A DNA stretch of 33,275 nucleotides from Candidatus Nitrosopumilus sp. Its GTDB lineage: Archaea; Thermoproteota; Nitrososphaeria; Nitrososphaerales; Nitrosopumilaceae. Location: assembly GCA_029863275.1 (NCBI GenBank), contig JAOTVS010000017.1, forward strand, positions 1 through 33,275, read 5' to 3'. The notes beneath the pieces were generated by a model. That model was given only the letters and a program-made list of their open reading frames with translations. It did no database searches and was not told the DNA's origin. A program made the position numbers and the translations under genes. Positions within the stretch are counted from its first letter, which is position 1. Each line of letters starts with the position of its first letter. Shown here in pieces: positions 17,478-25,021 of this stretch.

Positions 17478-18523
17478 GTTTCTACAGGAAATCGTAATAT
17501 TGAAACAATTCCTCCAAGACCAGTCACCCTCAGACCAATATCCGTAGAAGAATCAACTCCAAATGTTTTGACCCCCTTACTTTCTGCATCATTAAGAAAA
17601 TCTATTATTTGATTTTCATCGTGGGTTTGGATTATTTTTTCTGAAAAAACAAGCGAGTCAACTGCACCATATTCATTTGCCTTGTATGTCTCATCAAAAC
17701 CCATTGTAAACTTTCGACTCTTTTTGTTTGCCATAATCATTATCTCATCAATAATGGAGGAAACTTTGGCTAATTTACTTTCAGACATTATCTCTTTCAT
17801 GGTTTGAGATTTAGTAAAAATGTAAATGCCATCTTCTCCTCCGGAATCTATTCCATCTACAACCTGAATTTTACATTTTACAGATTGAGTTTTTTGAAGA
17901 TAATTGGCAAATTTTTTTTTGGTTTCTCCTGGTCCAAAAATAACAATCGAATCTATCTCTTTAATTATTGAAAATATTGCTTGTTGAATTTCTTCAAAAA
18001 ATTTTTCTATATTAAAACTAGTTTTGTATCTTTTTCCTCCGGATCCTGAATAAATATTTGGAACAAACTGTAGATGAGTGCCCATTAATCTTGCAATACC
18101 ACAATCTCCCGTATCAATTGCGACTAGTAAAAAACCTGTTTGCTTGTTGTTGGATTCAATTAAAATTTTTTCAACAGGCGACCAAACCTTTTTGGTAATA
18201 GTAATACCATCAGTTATTTTAAGAATAATTGAATGATGTGATCCATTTGGTACTAATTCATTACTTGATTCAGAAATTGTTCCACCAATTCTCAATCTGT
18301 CCAAAACATCATCAAGTGAAATTTTTTCTACAGTTAATGCAATTCGTACTCTAATTCTTTCTCCTTTATCTGGTCTTGAATAATCCTTGTCCTGTTTGAT
18401 TACTCGTGTGGTATCGCCTATTACCGTATCACCCTCTTTGATTATCCGACGAAGATTGAATAAATCATCAGAATCTTCAGGAATTACGGAAATGGAATTT
18501 TCATCTATAATCTTTGTAATCAT
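17474..18523 (-). CDS. pelA: Pelota (Dom34) ribosome-rescue factor
   Basis: Pelota recognises stalled ribosomes with an empty A site and, with ABCE1, splits them. The protein is 349 residues with the three expected parts. The N-terminal Sm-like domain (about 1-125) contains EGDTVIGDTTRVI and 'RIRVRIALTVEKI'. The eRF1-like domain 2 has VAIDTGDCGIARL. The eRF1-like domain 3 has 'VDSLVFSEKII' and 'GVKTFGVDSSTDIG'. The GGQ motif of eRF1 is absent, as expected for Pelota. A perfect 14-bp palindrome (18527-18540) lies directly before the ATG at 18523. Confidence 0.96.
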   Translation of the reverse strand: MITKIIDENSISVIPEDSDDLFNLRRIIKEGDTVIGDTTRVIKQDKDYSRPDKGERIRVRIALTVEKISLDDVLDRLRIGGTISESSNELVPNGSHHSIILKITDGITITKKVWSPVEKILIESNNKQTGFLLVAIDTGDCGIARLMGTHLQFVPNIYSGSGGKRYKTSFNIEKFFEEIQQAIFSIIKEIDSIVIFGPGETKKKFANYLQKTQSVKCKIQVVDGIDSGGEDGIYIFTKSQTMKEIMSESKLAKVSSIIDEIMIMANKKSRKFTMGFDETYKANEYGAVDSLVFSEKIIQTHDENQIIDFLNDAESKGVKTFGVDSSTDIGLRVTGLGGIVSILRFPVET

Positions 18524-18526
18524 GAT

Positions 18527-18540
18527 AATCCTGCAGGATT
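18527..18540. repeat. Perfect 14-bp palindrome upstream of pelota
   Basis: AATCCTGCAGGATT is fully self-complementary and ends four bases before the pelota ATG (minus strand). It could be an operator, or a hairpin if it is transcribed. Its role is unknown. Confidence 0.5.
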
Positions 18541-18555
18541 CAAAGACAAAAGAGT

Positions 18556-18972
18556 TTAGCTTTTAACTTCATTCGATTTTTCATCATTAGTTTTTTTCTT
18601 TAGATAATTTTCTACCCAATCTAAAGTAAGAACACCTGATTCAGCTAAATTTGTTAATGAATTTGAAGAAGCCTCACCAGTAATCTTTCCATTATCCCTT
18701 TTTATCTGACGCCACTTTAACGAAGTATTCCCAGTTTTTGAATTATATATGATTCCAAGAACATCTCTTGCATTAACAAAAGTAATGTCTCGAATTTTTT
18801 TAAGAGTAACTTTATCTGCAGCCTCGACGTAAATTGAACCAAGTTTCTCTTCTCGTTCAGCAAAAACCTCATTGTCATCAAGATAGCTTCTAGGGGCATA
18901 TGACTTACAGGTACTTGATATTACAAATCTTCTAAAACTTTCCAATGAAGTTGCCATATCAATTGTAACCAT
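18556..18972 (-). CDS. Conserved-type hypothetical protein, 138 residues
   Basis: From ATG 18972 the protein begins MVTIDMATSLESFRRFVISS and has 138 residues ending in a lysine-rich tail. I do not recognise the family. The central part alternates short strands and helices (DKVTLKKIRDITFVNARDVL, LGIIYNS), and the C-terminal helix is 'LTLDWVENYLKKK'. The frame stays open to 19299, but that extension would run through the candidate guide RNA and into the opposite-strand YjbQ gene. A TTGATAAATGG box (about 18993-19003, minus strand) is centred about 27 nt before ATG 18972, which supports the short form. It lies upstream of pelota on the same strand, with a 32-base gap. Confidence 0.65.
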   Translation of the reverse strand: MVTIDMATSLESFRRFVISSTCKSYAPRSYLDDNEVFAEREEKLGSIYVEAADKVTLKKIRDITFVNARDVLGIIYNSKTGNTSLKWRQIKRDNGKITGEASSNSLTNLAESGVLTLDWVENYLKKKTNDEKSNEVKS

Positions 18973-19047
18973 TTTGAAAGATTGAGCAATTGGCCATTTA
19001 TCAAGCTTCTTGAAAGACTCAATTAGTATCAGTGTGAATCCTGCTTT

Positions 19048-19107
19048 GCAGGCAGTGATGTTTTTATCCCTATGATTGATGATGAGGATCTTGAGTTCTG
19101 AGCCTGC
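19048..19107 (+). ncRNA. Candidate C/D box guide sRNA (2'-O-methylation guide)
   Basis: All elements of an archaeal C/D box sRNA occur in order within 60 nt. They are: terminal stem GCAGGC (19048-19053); C box GTGATGT (19055-19061, one mismatch to RTGATGA); a 10-nt guide; a D'-like ATGA (19072-19075, imperfect); a 3-nt spacer; a perfect C' box ATGATGA (19079-19085); a 12-nt guide; D box CTGA (19098-19101); and the matching stem strand GCCTGC (19102-19107). It lies in the gap between two divergent genes. Such RNAs direct fibrillarin to methylate rRNA or tRNA. The targets are not established. A CCTGC-TTT-GCAGG hairpin overlaps its 5' end. Confidence 0.6.
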
Positions 19108-19144
19108 TATTAGAATTTTTATGGAAGAAGGGTAGTCTTGATTT

Positions 19145-19564
19145 GTGAAATCACTCACTGAATATCTAACTTTTAAAATAAAAACTAGACGGAAATTTGT
19201 TAATATTACTCCTGAAGTTAGAAAATTAGTTACCAAGAGTAAAATCCAAGAAGGCCTTTGTCTTGTAAATGCAATGCATATCACTTCAAGTGTTTTCATA
19301 AATGATAATGAAAGTGGTTTACATAATGATTATGACAAATGGCTAGAGAAACTAGCACCGCATGAGCCAACAAACCAATATGATCACAATAAAACAGGTG
19401 AAGACAATGCAGATGCTCATTTAAAACGACAAATCATGGGACGAGAAACGGTAATTGCAATTACAAATGGTGAATTGGATTTTGGTCCATGGGAACAAAT
19501 ATTCTATGGAGAATTTGATGGACGTAGACCAAAACGGGTCTTGGTAAAAATTATAGGCGAATAA
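19145..19564 (+). CDS. YjbQ-family protein (UPF0047)
   Basis: This 139-residue protein of the YjbQ/UPF0047 family starts from GTG 19145. The conserved core is [19 protein letters not shown], followed by the '[15 protein letters not shown]' histidine motif and the ending '[15 protein letters not shown]'. These are the usual conserved residues, with histidines that bind a metal. Members complement thiamine-phosphate synthase loss in bacteria as a secondary activity, and the physiological reaction is not settled. A TTTTTAT-type box about 26 nt before the GTG fits a leaderless start. The candidate guide RNA lies just upstream. Confidence 0.9.
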   Translation: MKSLTEYLTFKIKTRRKFVNITPEVRKLVTKSKIQEGLCLVNAMHITSSVFINDNESGLHNDYDKWLEKLAPHEPTNQYDHNKTGEDNADAHLKRQIMGRETVIAITNGELDFGPWEQIFYGEFDGRRPKRVLVKIIGE

Positions 19565-19569
19565 TAGAA

Positions 19570-19734
19570 TTATCCAAAGTCTACATCTCGTTTTTGACTC
19601 TGCGATTCATTCTTTCTAGCAGCCTCTCTAAACTCGTCATCATGATTTTGAGGCCCATGACCACATTTTACACATGCAACTTTGTAGCCATCTTCATCTT
19701 TTTGATGAGTCTCACAACCACAAAAACATGCCAT
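19570..19734 (-). CDS. Small cysteine-rich, probably zinc-binding protein (54 residues)
   Basis: A short minus-strand frame runs from ATG 19734 to TAA 19570. It reads MACFCGCETHQKDEDGYKVA, then CVKCGHGPQNHDDE and a charged C-terminal tail ending DVDFG. The CxCxC...CxxCGH arrangement is a plausible zinc site. Composition is protein-like throughout and the frame fills the gap between the convergent YjbQ gene and the DtxR gene. I cannot name a family. It is short enough to be missed by length cut-offs. Confidence 0.75.
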   Translation of the reverse strand: MACFCGCETHQKDEDGYKVACVKCGHGPQNHDDEFREAARKNESQSQKRDVDFG

Positions 19735-19790
19735 AGATAGTATTACTCATTAGATGATATATCTTTTAGGATAATCAAATAGTCTATAGA

Positions 19791-20243
19791 TTAATTTTCA
19801 ATTTCACAACATTCACCCTTCGGAATATCATGATCATGAGGACATTTTCTAGGATGCTTCAACATTGTACAAAGTGCATCGGTGAATTGTTTGTTCATAT
19901 GATGTTCTATCCCACATACCATCTCTTCATCGATTTCAACTTTTAGTGCACTATCCATTAGAACTTCTAGTAATCTACTATTTCGCATCATACTGGCACC
20001 CACATTTTCACCTTCTTTTGTAAGAACAACACCAGCTTTATTGTAATTCACCAAATTCTTTTCATTTAATTTTTTTAACATTTGCACAACACTTGGTTGT
20101 CTAACATTGAGCATTTTGGCAATGGTGCTTATTTTTACATCTCCGCCTCTTTCTTTAATATGCCAAATAGCTTTTAGATACATCTCAACATGTTCTGCTT
20201 CAGCTGTTCCCACAAACAGAGTCTCCTCATCTAAACTATCCAT
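19791..20243 (-). CDS. DtxR/MntR-family metal-dependent transcriptional regulator
   Basis: This 150-residue protein has an N-terminal winged helix (about 15-75), including VKISTIAKMLNVRQPSVVQM as the helix-turn-helix and 'LVNYNKAGVVLTKEGE' as the wing. The metal-binding/dimerisation helices follow (LLEVLMDSALKVEIDEEMVC, GIEHHMNKQFTDAL). The Cys and His residues in MVCGIEHHM correspond to family metal ligands. The ending KCPHDHDIPKGECCEIEN is cysteine- and histidine-rich. No SH3-like third domain is present. The start lies two bases after the TrmB-like gene's stop, so they are co-transcribed. The likely effector is Fe(II) or Mn(II), by family. Confidence 0.9.
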   Translation of the reverse strand: MDSLDEETLFVGTAEAEHVEMYLKAIWHIKERGGDVKISTIAKMLNVRQPSVVQMLKKLNEKNLVNYNKAGVVLTKEGENVGASMMRNSRLLEVLMDSALKVEIDEEMVCGIEHHMNKQFTDALCTMLKHPRKCPHDHDIPKGECCEIEN

Positions 20244-20244
20244 A

Positions 20245-21012
20245 TCATACCTTCTTTGAATCTTTTAATAAATATTCAAAATATTCTCTTGCAAAAACAG
20301 CTAATCCAGCATGATCTGCCCAGATTGCAACTATTTCACTTGATTTTACATCACCTCGTTCTGGACCCAATAAAATAACGACATATCTTTTATCAGAGAT
20401 TATTCCTCCTCCAAACAACCCTTTTTTGATTTTTACAGTTGCCACTCTTTTGATAGCCGCTATTGAATCCTTGTCCATTTTGTCAGAAGTAAGAAGAGTA
20501 ATCTCAACCCCTTTATCATGCAGTAACCTTAATTTTGGCAAAGCCAATTTAACTAGCTCTTGTCCTGCTTCAGGTACTGCAATCATCACTTCATTTCTAC
20601 AGGATTCAACCATTTCTAAAATCTTTGAAGTGATATTTACTGCACCAGACAGTACCCAAATATCTGGTTTTTCACTTGTCCCACTCTTTTCATATAATGG
20701 TACTAGTTCGTTTAAAATAACATTCTGATTTTTTGAAAAATCTCTTTCCATTTTCTGCTTTGTAGTTTCTAGTCCAGTAGAAGGAGACTTTGCAAAATAC
20801 TTTGTTGGCCTTGATTCATCTGAACCAATCCAACCTTTTTCTTCAAGCGTTCCTAATACTTCGTAAATTTTAGAATAAGGAACTCCAGACTTTTGACTTA
20901 GATCTGATGCTGTCAACTCTCCATTTTTTAGCAACGAAGTAAAGGTTCGAATTTCATAACTAGTTAATCCTATTTTCTCCAAAGATCGTTTAGTTTTGTC
21001 AGATATGTTCAT
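20245..21012 (-). CDS. TrmB-family transcriptional regulator
   Basis: This 255-residue protein has an N-terminal winged helix (about 10-75), LTSYEIRTFTSLLKNGELTA, followed by the recognition region SGVPYSKIYEVLGTLEEKGW. A short coiled coil (about 80-110) and a C-terminal effector-type domain follow (EVMIAVPEAGQELVKLALPK, 'GVEITLLTSDK', 'ADHAGLAVFAREYFEYLL'). This matches TrmB-like regulators, which in other archaea sense sugars or related small molecules. A GATTTAAATAG-type TATA box lies about 28 nt before the ATG at 21012. It is divergent from the radical SAM gene with about 115 bases between starts, and the spacer holds an inverted repeat that could be its operator. Confidence 0.9.
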   Translation of the reverse strand: MNISDKTKRSLEKIGLTSYEIRTFTSLLKNGELTASDLSQKSGVPYSKIYEVLGTLEEKGWIGSDESRPTKYFAKSPSTGLETTKQKMERDFSKNQNVILNELVPLYEKSGTSEKPDIWVLSGAVNITSKILEMVESCRNEVMIAVPEAGQELVKLALPKLRLLHDKGVEITLLTSDKMDKDSIAAIKRVATVKIKKGLFGGGIISDKRYVVILLGPERGDVKSSEIVAIWADHAGLAVFAREYFEYLLKDSKKV

Positions 21013-21065
21013 GCGATCTAATCGATTGTTTTTGCTATTTAAATCAGATATGCCTACGACCTAAA

Positions 21066-21089
21066 TTCCACACGGGGGCTAGTGTGAAA
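21066..21089. promoter_or_regulatory. Inverted repeat between the TrmB-like and radical SAM genes (possible operator)
   Basis: TTCCACAC (21066-21073) and GTGTGAAA (21082-21089) form an interrupted dyad with one mismatch around an 8-base GC-rich centre. It ends four bases before the TATA box ATTATATAC (21093-21101) of the radical SAM gene, where a bound regulator would block TBP/TFB. Confidence 0.45.
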
Positions 21090-21092
21090 TGG

Positions 21093-21101
21093 ATTATATA
21101 C
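21093..21101 (+). promoter_or_regulatory. TATA box of the radical SAM gene
   Basis: ATTATATAC is centred about 31 nt before the ATG at 21128. The upstream in-frame ATG at 21089 lies before the box, so it cannot be the start of a transcript made from this promoter. Confidence 0.6.
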
Positions 21102-21127
21102 TATTTCAGAAGGTTTTCAGTTATACA

Positions 21128-22792
21128 ATGGCTTTAATTCAGATTTCCAATCAATCAACAAAAAATCTAGGCAAGAAATCTACAATCCGATTCACACAAA
21201 GTATTTGTCCTGATTGCAATATGATTTTGGATGCTGAGGTTTTTGAAAGAGATGATAAAGTCTTCATGTCAAAAATTTGTCCCACTCACGGAGAATGTGA
21301 GGAATTATACTTTGGTTCTTATCAAATGTACAAAAAATTCAGTACATACTGGGTAGACGGAAAAGGCGCTCATGCTCCAAATGTTATGATTGACAAATGT
21401 TCTTGTCCAAATAACTGTGGTCTATGTTCAAATCACTTATCTCACAGTGGATTGGCAAACATGATTGTTACTAACAGATGTGATTTAACGTGTTGGTATT
21501 GTTTCTTTTATGTTAAGAAAGGTCTTGAGGGAGCTTACATGTATGAACCAAATCATGAACAAGTTAGAGGAATGATGAAGACCCTAAAGGCTGAAAGACC
21601 AATTCCTGGAAACTCTATGCAAATTACTGGTGGCGAACCCATGCTAAGAGAAGACATTACTGATCTTATCAAAATAATGAAAGAAGAAGGAGTAGATCAC
21701 ATTCAAATGAATACAAATGGTATTAGACATGCCATGGATCCTGAAGCAGCAAGAGAAGTAAGACTTGCAGGATGTAATAATTTGTATCTTAGTTTTGATG
21801 GTGTAACTGCTAGAACAAATCCTAAAAATCACTGGGAAATTCCTTATGCCCTTGATAGCTGTAGAAAAACTGGGACCACTGTTGTATTTGTTCCAACAGT
21901 AATCAAATCCATCAACGATCATGAATTAGGTGGTATTATTAGATATGCTCAAAAGAATATGGATGTAGTTCATGCTGTTAATTTTCAGCCAGTTTCCTTA
22001 ACCGGAAGAATGGGAAAATCTGAACGTGAAAAATACAGAATTACCGTTCCTGATTGTATCCAAAGAATTGAAGAGCAAACAAACGGTGAGGTAACAGTTG
22101 ATGATTGGTTCCCAGTACCAAGTTGTATGCCACTAACAAATGTAATAGAAGCATTTTCAAGTAAACCAAAATATGAACTATCCATACACTTTGCTTGTGG
22201 TGCAGGAACTTACATCTTTGAGGATGAAGATACAAAGAAATTTGTTCCATTAACCAAATTCTGTGATATTCAAGGAATGCTAGAATTATTTGAAGACAAA
22301 GCCGAAGAAATTCGCTCAGGTAAAAACAAATACTTTACAATGCTTGAAGTTGTCAGGAAACTAAAGGGTTTTGTAGATACAAAGAAACAACCTGCAGGAC
22401 TAGACTTGGCAAAGATGTTTGGAAATATCTTGATGAAACGATCATTTGATTCAATTGGTTCATGGCATGTCAAAGGATTATTCTTAGGTATGATGCACTT
22501 TCAAGACAAATACAATGAAGATCTTGAAAGATTACAAAGATGTGATATTCACTATGTAACACCTGATCTTAGAATTATTCCATTTTGCGCTTTCAATGTA
22601 ATTCCAGAATGGTATAGAGATAGAATTCAAAAGAAATATTCCATTACTGTAGAAGAATGGGAAGAAAGAGAAGGTGTCAAACTTGAAGATGGCCTTTACA
22701 GAGGTCTTATGAGACGTGGAGCAGGTGATGAACTTGCTGCTGGTTGTGCTAAGAGTCAAATGTTCCATGACGCAGCACAAGCTACTATGTAG
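21128..22792 (+). CDS. tes: Radical SAM protein of the Tes/MJ0619 type, probable tetraether lipid synthase
   Basis: The protein is 554 residues from ATG 21128. An N-terminal cysteine-rich region (CPDC, CPTHGE, CSCPNNCGLC) precedes the radical SAM motif CDLTCWYC (Cys 118, 122, 125). Next come 'QITGGEPMLREDI', the usual SAM-binding GGE motif, and a long C-terminal region with further cysteines. This layout and the 'CPxC...CPxHGE...CGLCxNH' pattern match my memory of the Tes/MJ0619 family, whose characterised member joins two archaeol lipids into tetraethers. The producing lineage is known for GDGT membranes, so the role fits, but the exact activity is inferred. It is divergent from a TrmB-like regulator. 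A TATA box lies about 31 nt upstream; the longer frame from 21089 would include it. Confidence 0.75.
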   Translation: MALIQISNQSTKNLGKKSTIRFTQSICPDCNMILDAEVFERDDKVFMSKICPTHGECEELYFGSYQMYKKFSTYWVDGKGAHAPNVMIDKCSCPNNCGLCSNHLSHSGLANMIVTNRCDLTCWYCFFYVKKGLEGAYMYEPNHEQVRGMMKTLKAERPIPGNSMQITGGEPMLREDITDLIKIMKEEGVDHIQMNTNGIRHAMDPEAAREVRLAGCNNLYLSFDGVTARTNPKNHWEIPYALDSCRKTGTTVVFVPTVIKSINDHELGGIIRYAQKNMDVVHAVNFQPVSLTGRMGKSEREKYRITVPDCIQRIEEQTNGEVTVDDWFPVPSCMPLTNVIEAFSSKPKYELSIHFACGAGTYIFEDEDTKKFVPLTKFCDIQGMLELFEDKAEEIRSGKNKYFTMLEVVRKLKGFVDTKKQPAGLDLAKMFGNILMKRSFDSIGSWHVKGLFLGMMHFQDKYNEDLERLQRCDIHYVTPDLRIIPFCAFNVIPEWYRDRIQKKYSITVEEWEEREGVKLEDGLYRGLMRRGAGDELAAGCAKSQMFHDAAQATM

Positions 22793-22828
22793 AATTTTAT
22801 TCAAAACAAACTAAAATTTTTACCAAAG

Positions 22829-22838
22829 AGTAATAAAC
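22829..22838 (+). promoter_or_regulatory. TATA-like element of aglB
   Basis: AGTAATAAAC is centred about 27 nt before the TTG at 22861 and supports TTG as a leaderless start of aglB. Confidence 0.45.
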
Positions 22839-22860
22839 AATTCTGCAATTCAACAAGCCA

Positions 22861-24978
22861 TTGACATCATCGTTGTTTACCATAGGTAAATTTGACTTGA
22901 AATTACAACATTTGTTAATAATTGGAATTTTGGCTATTGCATTTACAACTTCTTTTTTGATTCGTTCACAAGCTGCTGATTATGGTTTTGAATTAATGGA
23001 ATTTGATCCATTTTTTAATTTTAGAGCAACAGAATACCTTGTTGAAAATGGCCTTTTAGAATACTTTGAATGGCATGATACCTTGAGTTGGTATCCTGAA
23101 GGAAGAAACATTTCTGCAACTTCACAAGTCATGCTTCACATAACAGCTGCTGGGACCTATCAATTATTTGGGGGAAATTCTAGTCTTTATGATTTCACAA
23201 TTTTATTTCCAGTAGTTTTTGGTTCACTTTCTGTCATTGTTATTTTTGCTCTTGTACGACTAATTGCAGGAACTACAGCTGGGCTTTTTGCTGCATTATT
23301 TTATTCAGTATCCTTACCACTTGTTGTAAGAGGAATGTTAGGCTGGTTCAAATCTGAACCGTTAGGACTATTCTATGGATTACTAGGGGTATACTTGTTT
23401 TTAAGTGGAATAAAAACCAAAAATAAAAAAATTGCTATTTCCAAAATAATCACTGCAGGAATAATCCTAAGTTTTGGTCTTGCTTCATGGGGAGGAATAC
23501 AATTTTTTGTCATCCCAATTGGCGCTTTTATTCTTGTCTTACCTTTTGTTAGAAAAGATCATAATTTCCTTCTTTGGAGTATTCCTCTTTTTGTAATATC
23601 ATTTTTGTCAACTGTTTTATTGTTTGAAAGACCTGGTACAAGCTTTGTATTTGGTTTAGGAGGATTTTCATTGATTGTCCCAACCATTTTCTTGATCATA
23701 TGTATAATAATTCAAAAATTTAGCAAACAGCAAGTTAAAACTCGTAATGGATTAATCTTTTTATGTGTAATACTAATTATTGGTTCACTTTTAATCGTGG
23801 CAAATGAAAACTCTAAATTTTTACCTCTACCCAGTTTTCGATACTTGAATGCAATAAATCCATTTCTTACCACAGAGAATCCCCTTGTAGATTCTGTTGC
23901 CGAACATGCTACAACTACAATATCTCAGTCATTCTTCTTCCATTCAATTTGGATGATATTTGCAGGATTGGGGATTTGGTTTGTTCTTGACAAAAAATTG
24001 AAAATTAACCATTTAGAAAAGGATTTAATCGTTTTTGCATTGATAATCGGTCTTGTAGGAGTTTACATTGCTTCGGCCTTTGTACGACTGGAAGTTTTTG
24101 CTTCTATATCCATAATTATTCTTTCATCAATCGGATTATCAATTTTAACAAAAGGAATTTTTGGCATTATCGTTGAAAATAAACTCAAAAAAAATTTGAT
24201 GAAATTATCTTTTCTAGCTTTAATTACTTTGCTTCTTGCTATCCCATTGTTTATACCTGAAAATGCAAATTGGGTAACTGTCACAAAATCTCCTCCTACA
24301 ATTCTAAATGGTGGATCAGGTTACAATGTTGCCACCAATGATTGGAAAGAATCTCTAGAATGGATAAAAACATCTACCCCAAATGATTCGGTAATTGCTG
24401 CATGGTGGGATTATGGCTACTGGATTTCTACAATGTCTGATAGACCCTCTCTAACAGATAATGCTACTATAGATTCTAAAAAAATTCAAAAAGTTGCTAA
24501 AACCTTGATAAGCACTCCTGATGAAGCCTGGATTACTTTCCAGGAAATGGGTGCTGACTATGTTCTAGTTTTTGTGGCAGGTCAAAGCTTTGTTAATCAA
24601 AATGGCCAAACCCTTTATACTCTAAACGGAGGAGGAGATGAATCAAAAAAACCATGGTTTATCAGAATTGCAGAAGAACCTTTAGAAAAATACCTACATT
24701 CGGACAGTTCTAGTGGAACAGACTATTTTTGGAATGAGACATTATTGGGAAAACTATTTCCCTTTTCCACTATAGCCTACATTAATACCAGCAATCCTGA
24801 AATCCAATCTGAAACATACCAACCAGGATTATTGCCGATTTATGTAAAAGATATCAAATATCCAATAAATCAAGATGGACCATTTAGATTAGTTTATGGA
24901 TCCCCCTCATTTGTAAATGAAGACGAAATTTTACTTGGGATTTTAATTTATGAAATAAATGATAATTACTCACCCTAA
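22861..24978 (+). CDS. aglB: Oligosaccharyltransferase AglB (STT3 family)
   Basis: This 705-residue membrane enzyme moves a lipid-linked glycan to Asn in Asn-X-Ser/Thr sequons outside the cell membrane. The catalytic WWDYGYW motif sits near residue 516, after an N-terminal block of about 12-13 hydrophobic helices. The first loop carries ELMEFDPFFNFRATEYL, holding the metal-binding Asp, and the C-terminal part is soluble and external. The TTG start at 22861 is supported by a TATA-like box about 27 nt upstream and by the normal N-terminal helix that follows. It is the gene after the radical SAM protein on the same strand, both linked to the cell envelope. Confidence 0.96.
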   Translation: MTSSLFTIGKFDLKLQHLLIIGILAIAFTTSFLIRSQAADYGFELMEFDPFFNFRATEYLVENGLLEYFEWHDTLSWYPEGRNISATSQVMLHITAAGTYQLFGGNSSLYDFTILFPVVFGSLSVIVIFALVRLIAGTTAGLFAALFYSVSLPLVVRGMLGWFKSEPLGLFYGLLGVYLFLSGIKTKNKKIAISKIITAGIILSFGLASWGGIQFFVIPIGAFILVLPFVRKDHNFLLWSIPLFVISFLSTVLLFERPGTSFVFGLGGFSLIVPTIFLIICIIIQKFSKQQVKTRNGLIFLCVILIIGSLLIVANENSKFLPLPSFRYLNAINPFLTTENPLVDSVAEHATTTISQSFFFHSIWMIFAGLGIWFVLDKKLKINHLEKDLIVFALIIGLVGVYIASAFVRLEVFASISIIILSSIGLSILTKGIFGIIVENKLKKNLMKLSFLALITLLLAIPLFIPENANWVTVTKSPPTILNGGSGYNVATNDWKESLEWIKTSTPNDSVIAAWWDYGYWISTMSDRPSLTDNATIDSKKIQKVAKTLISTPDEAWITFQEMGADYVLVFVAGQSFVNQNGQTLYTLNGGGDESKKPWFIRIAEEPLEKYLHSDSSSGTDYFWNETLLGKLFPFSTIAYINTSNPEIQSETYQPGLLPIYVKDIKYPINQDGPFRLVYGSPSFVNEDEILLGILIYEINDNYSP

Positions 24979-24990
24979 TTTTTTCTAAAT

Positions 24991-25000
24991 AAATTTATAC
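24991..25000 (+). promoter_or_regulatory. TATA box of the riboflavin synthase gene
   Basis: AAATTTATAC is centred about 26 nt before the ATG at 25022. It favours 25022 over the in-frame ATG at 25010, giving the usual N-terminus MFTGIVEG. Confidence 0.6.
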
Positions 25001-25021
25001 AAAGAATGGATGACACAATTG

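Noticed and set aside
18973-19299. N-terminal extension of the minus-strand orphan protein
   Set aside because: It overlaps the YjbQ start and the candidate guide RNA. A TATA box at the expected distance supports ATG 18972.
21089-21127. Upstream in-frame ATG of the radical SAM gene
   Set aside because: The 13 extra codons contain the TATA box itself, so they cannot be in the transcript from that promoter.
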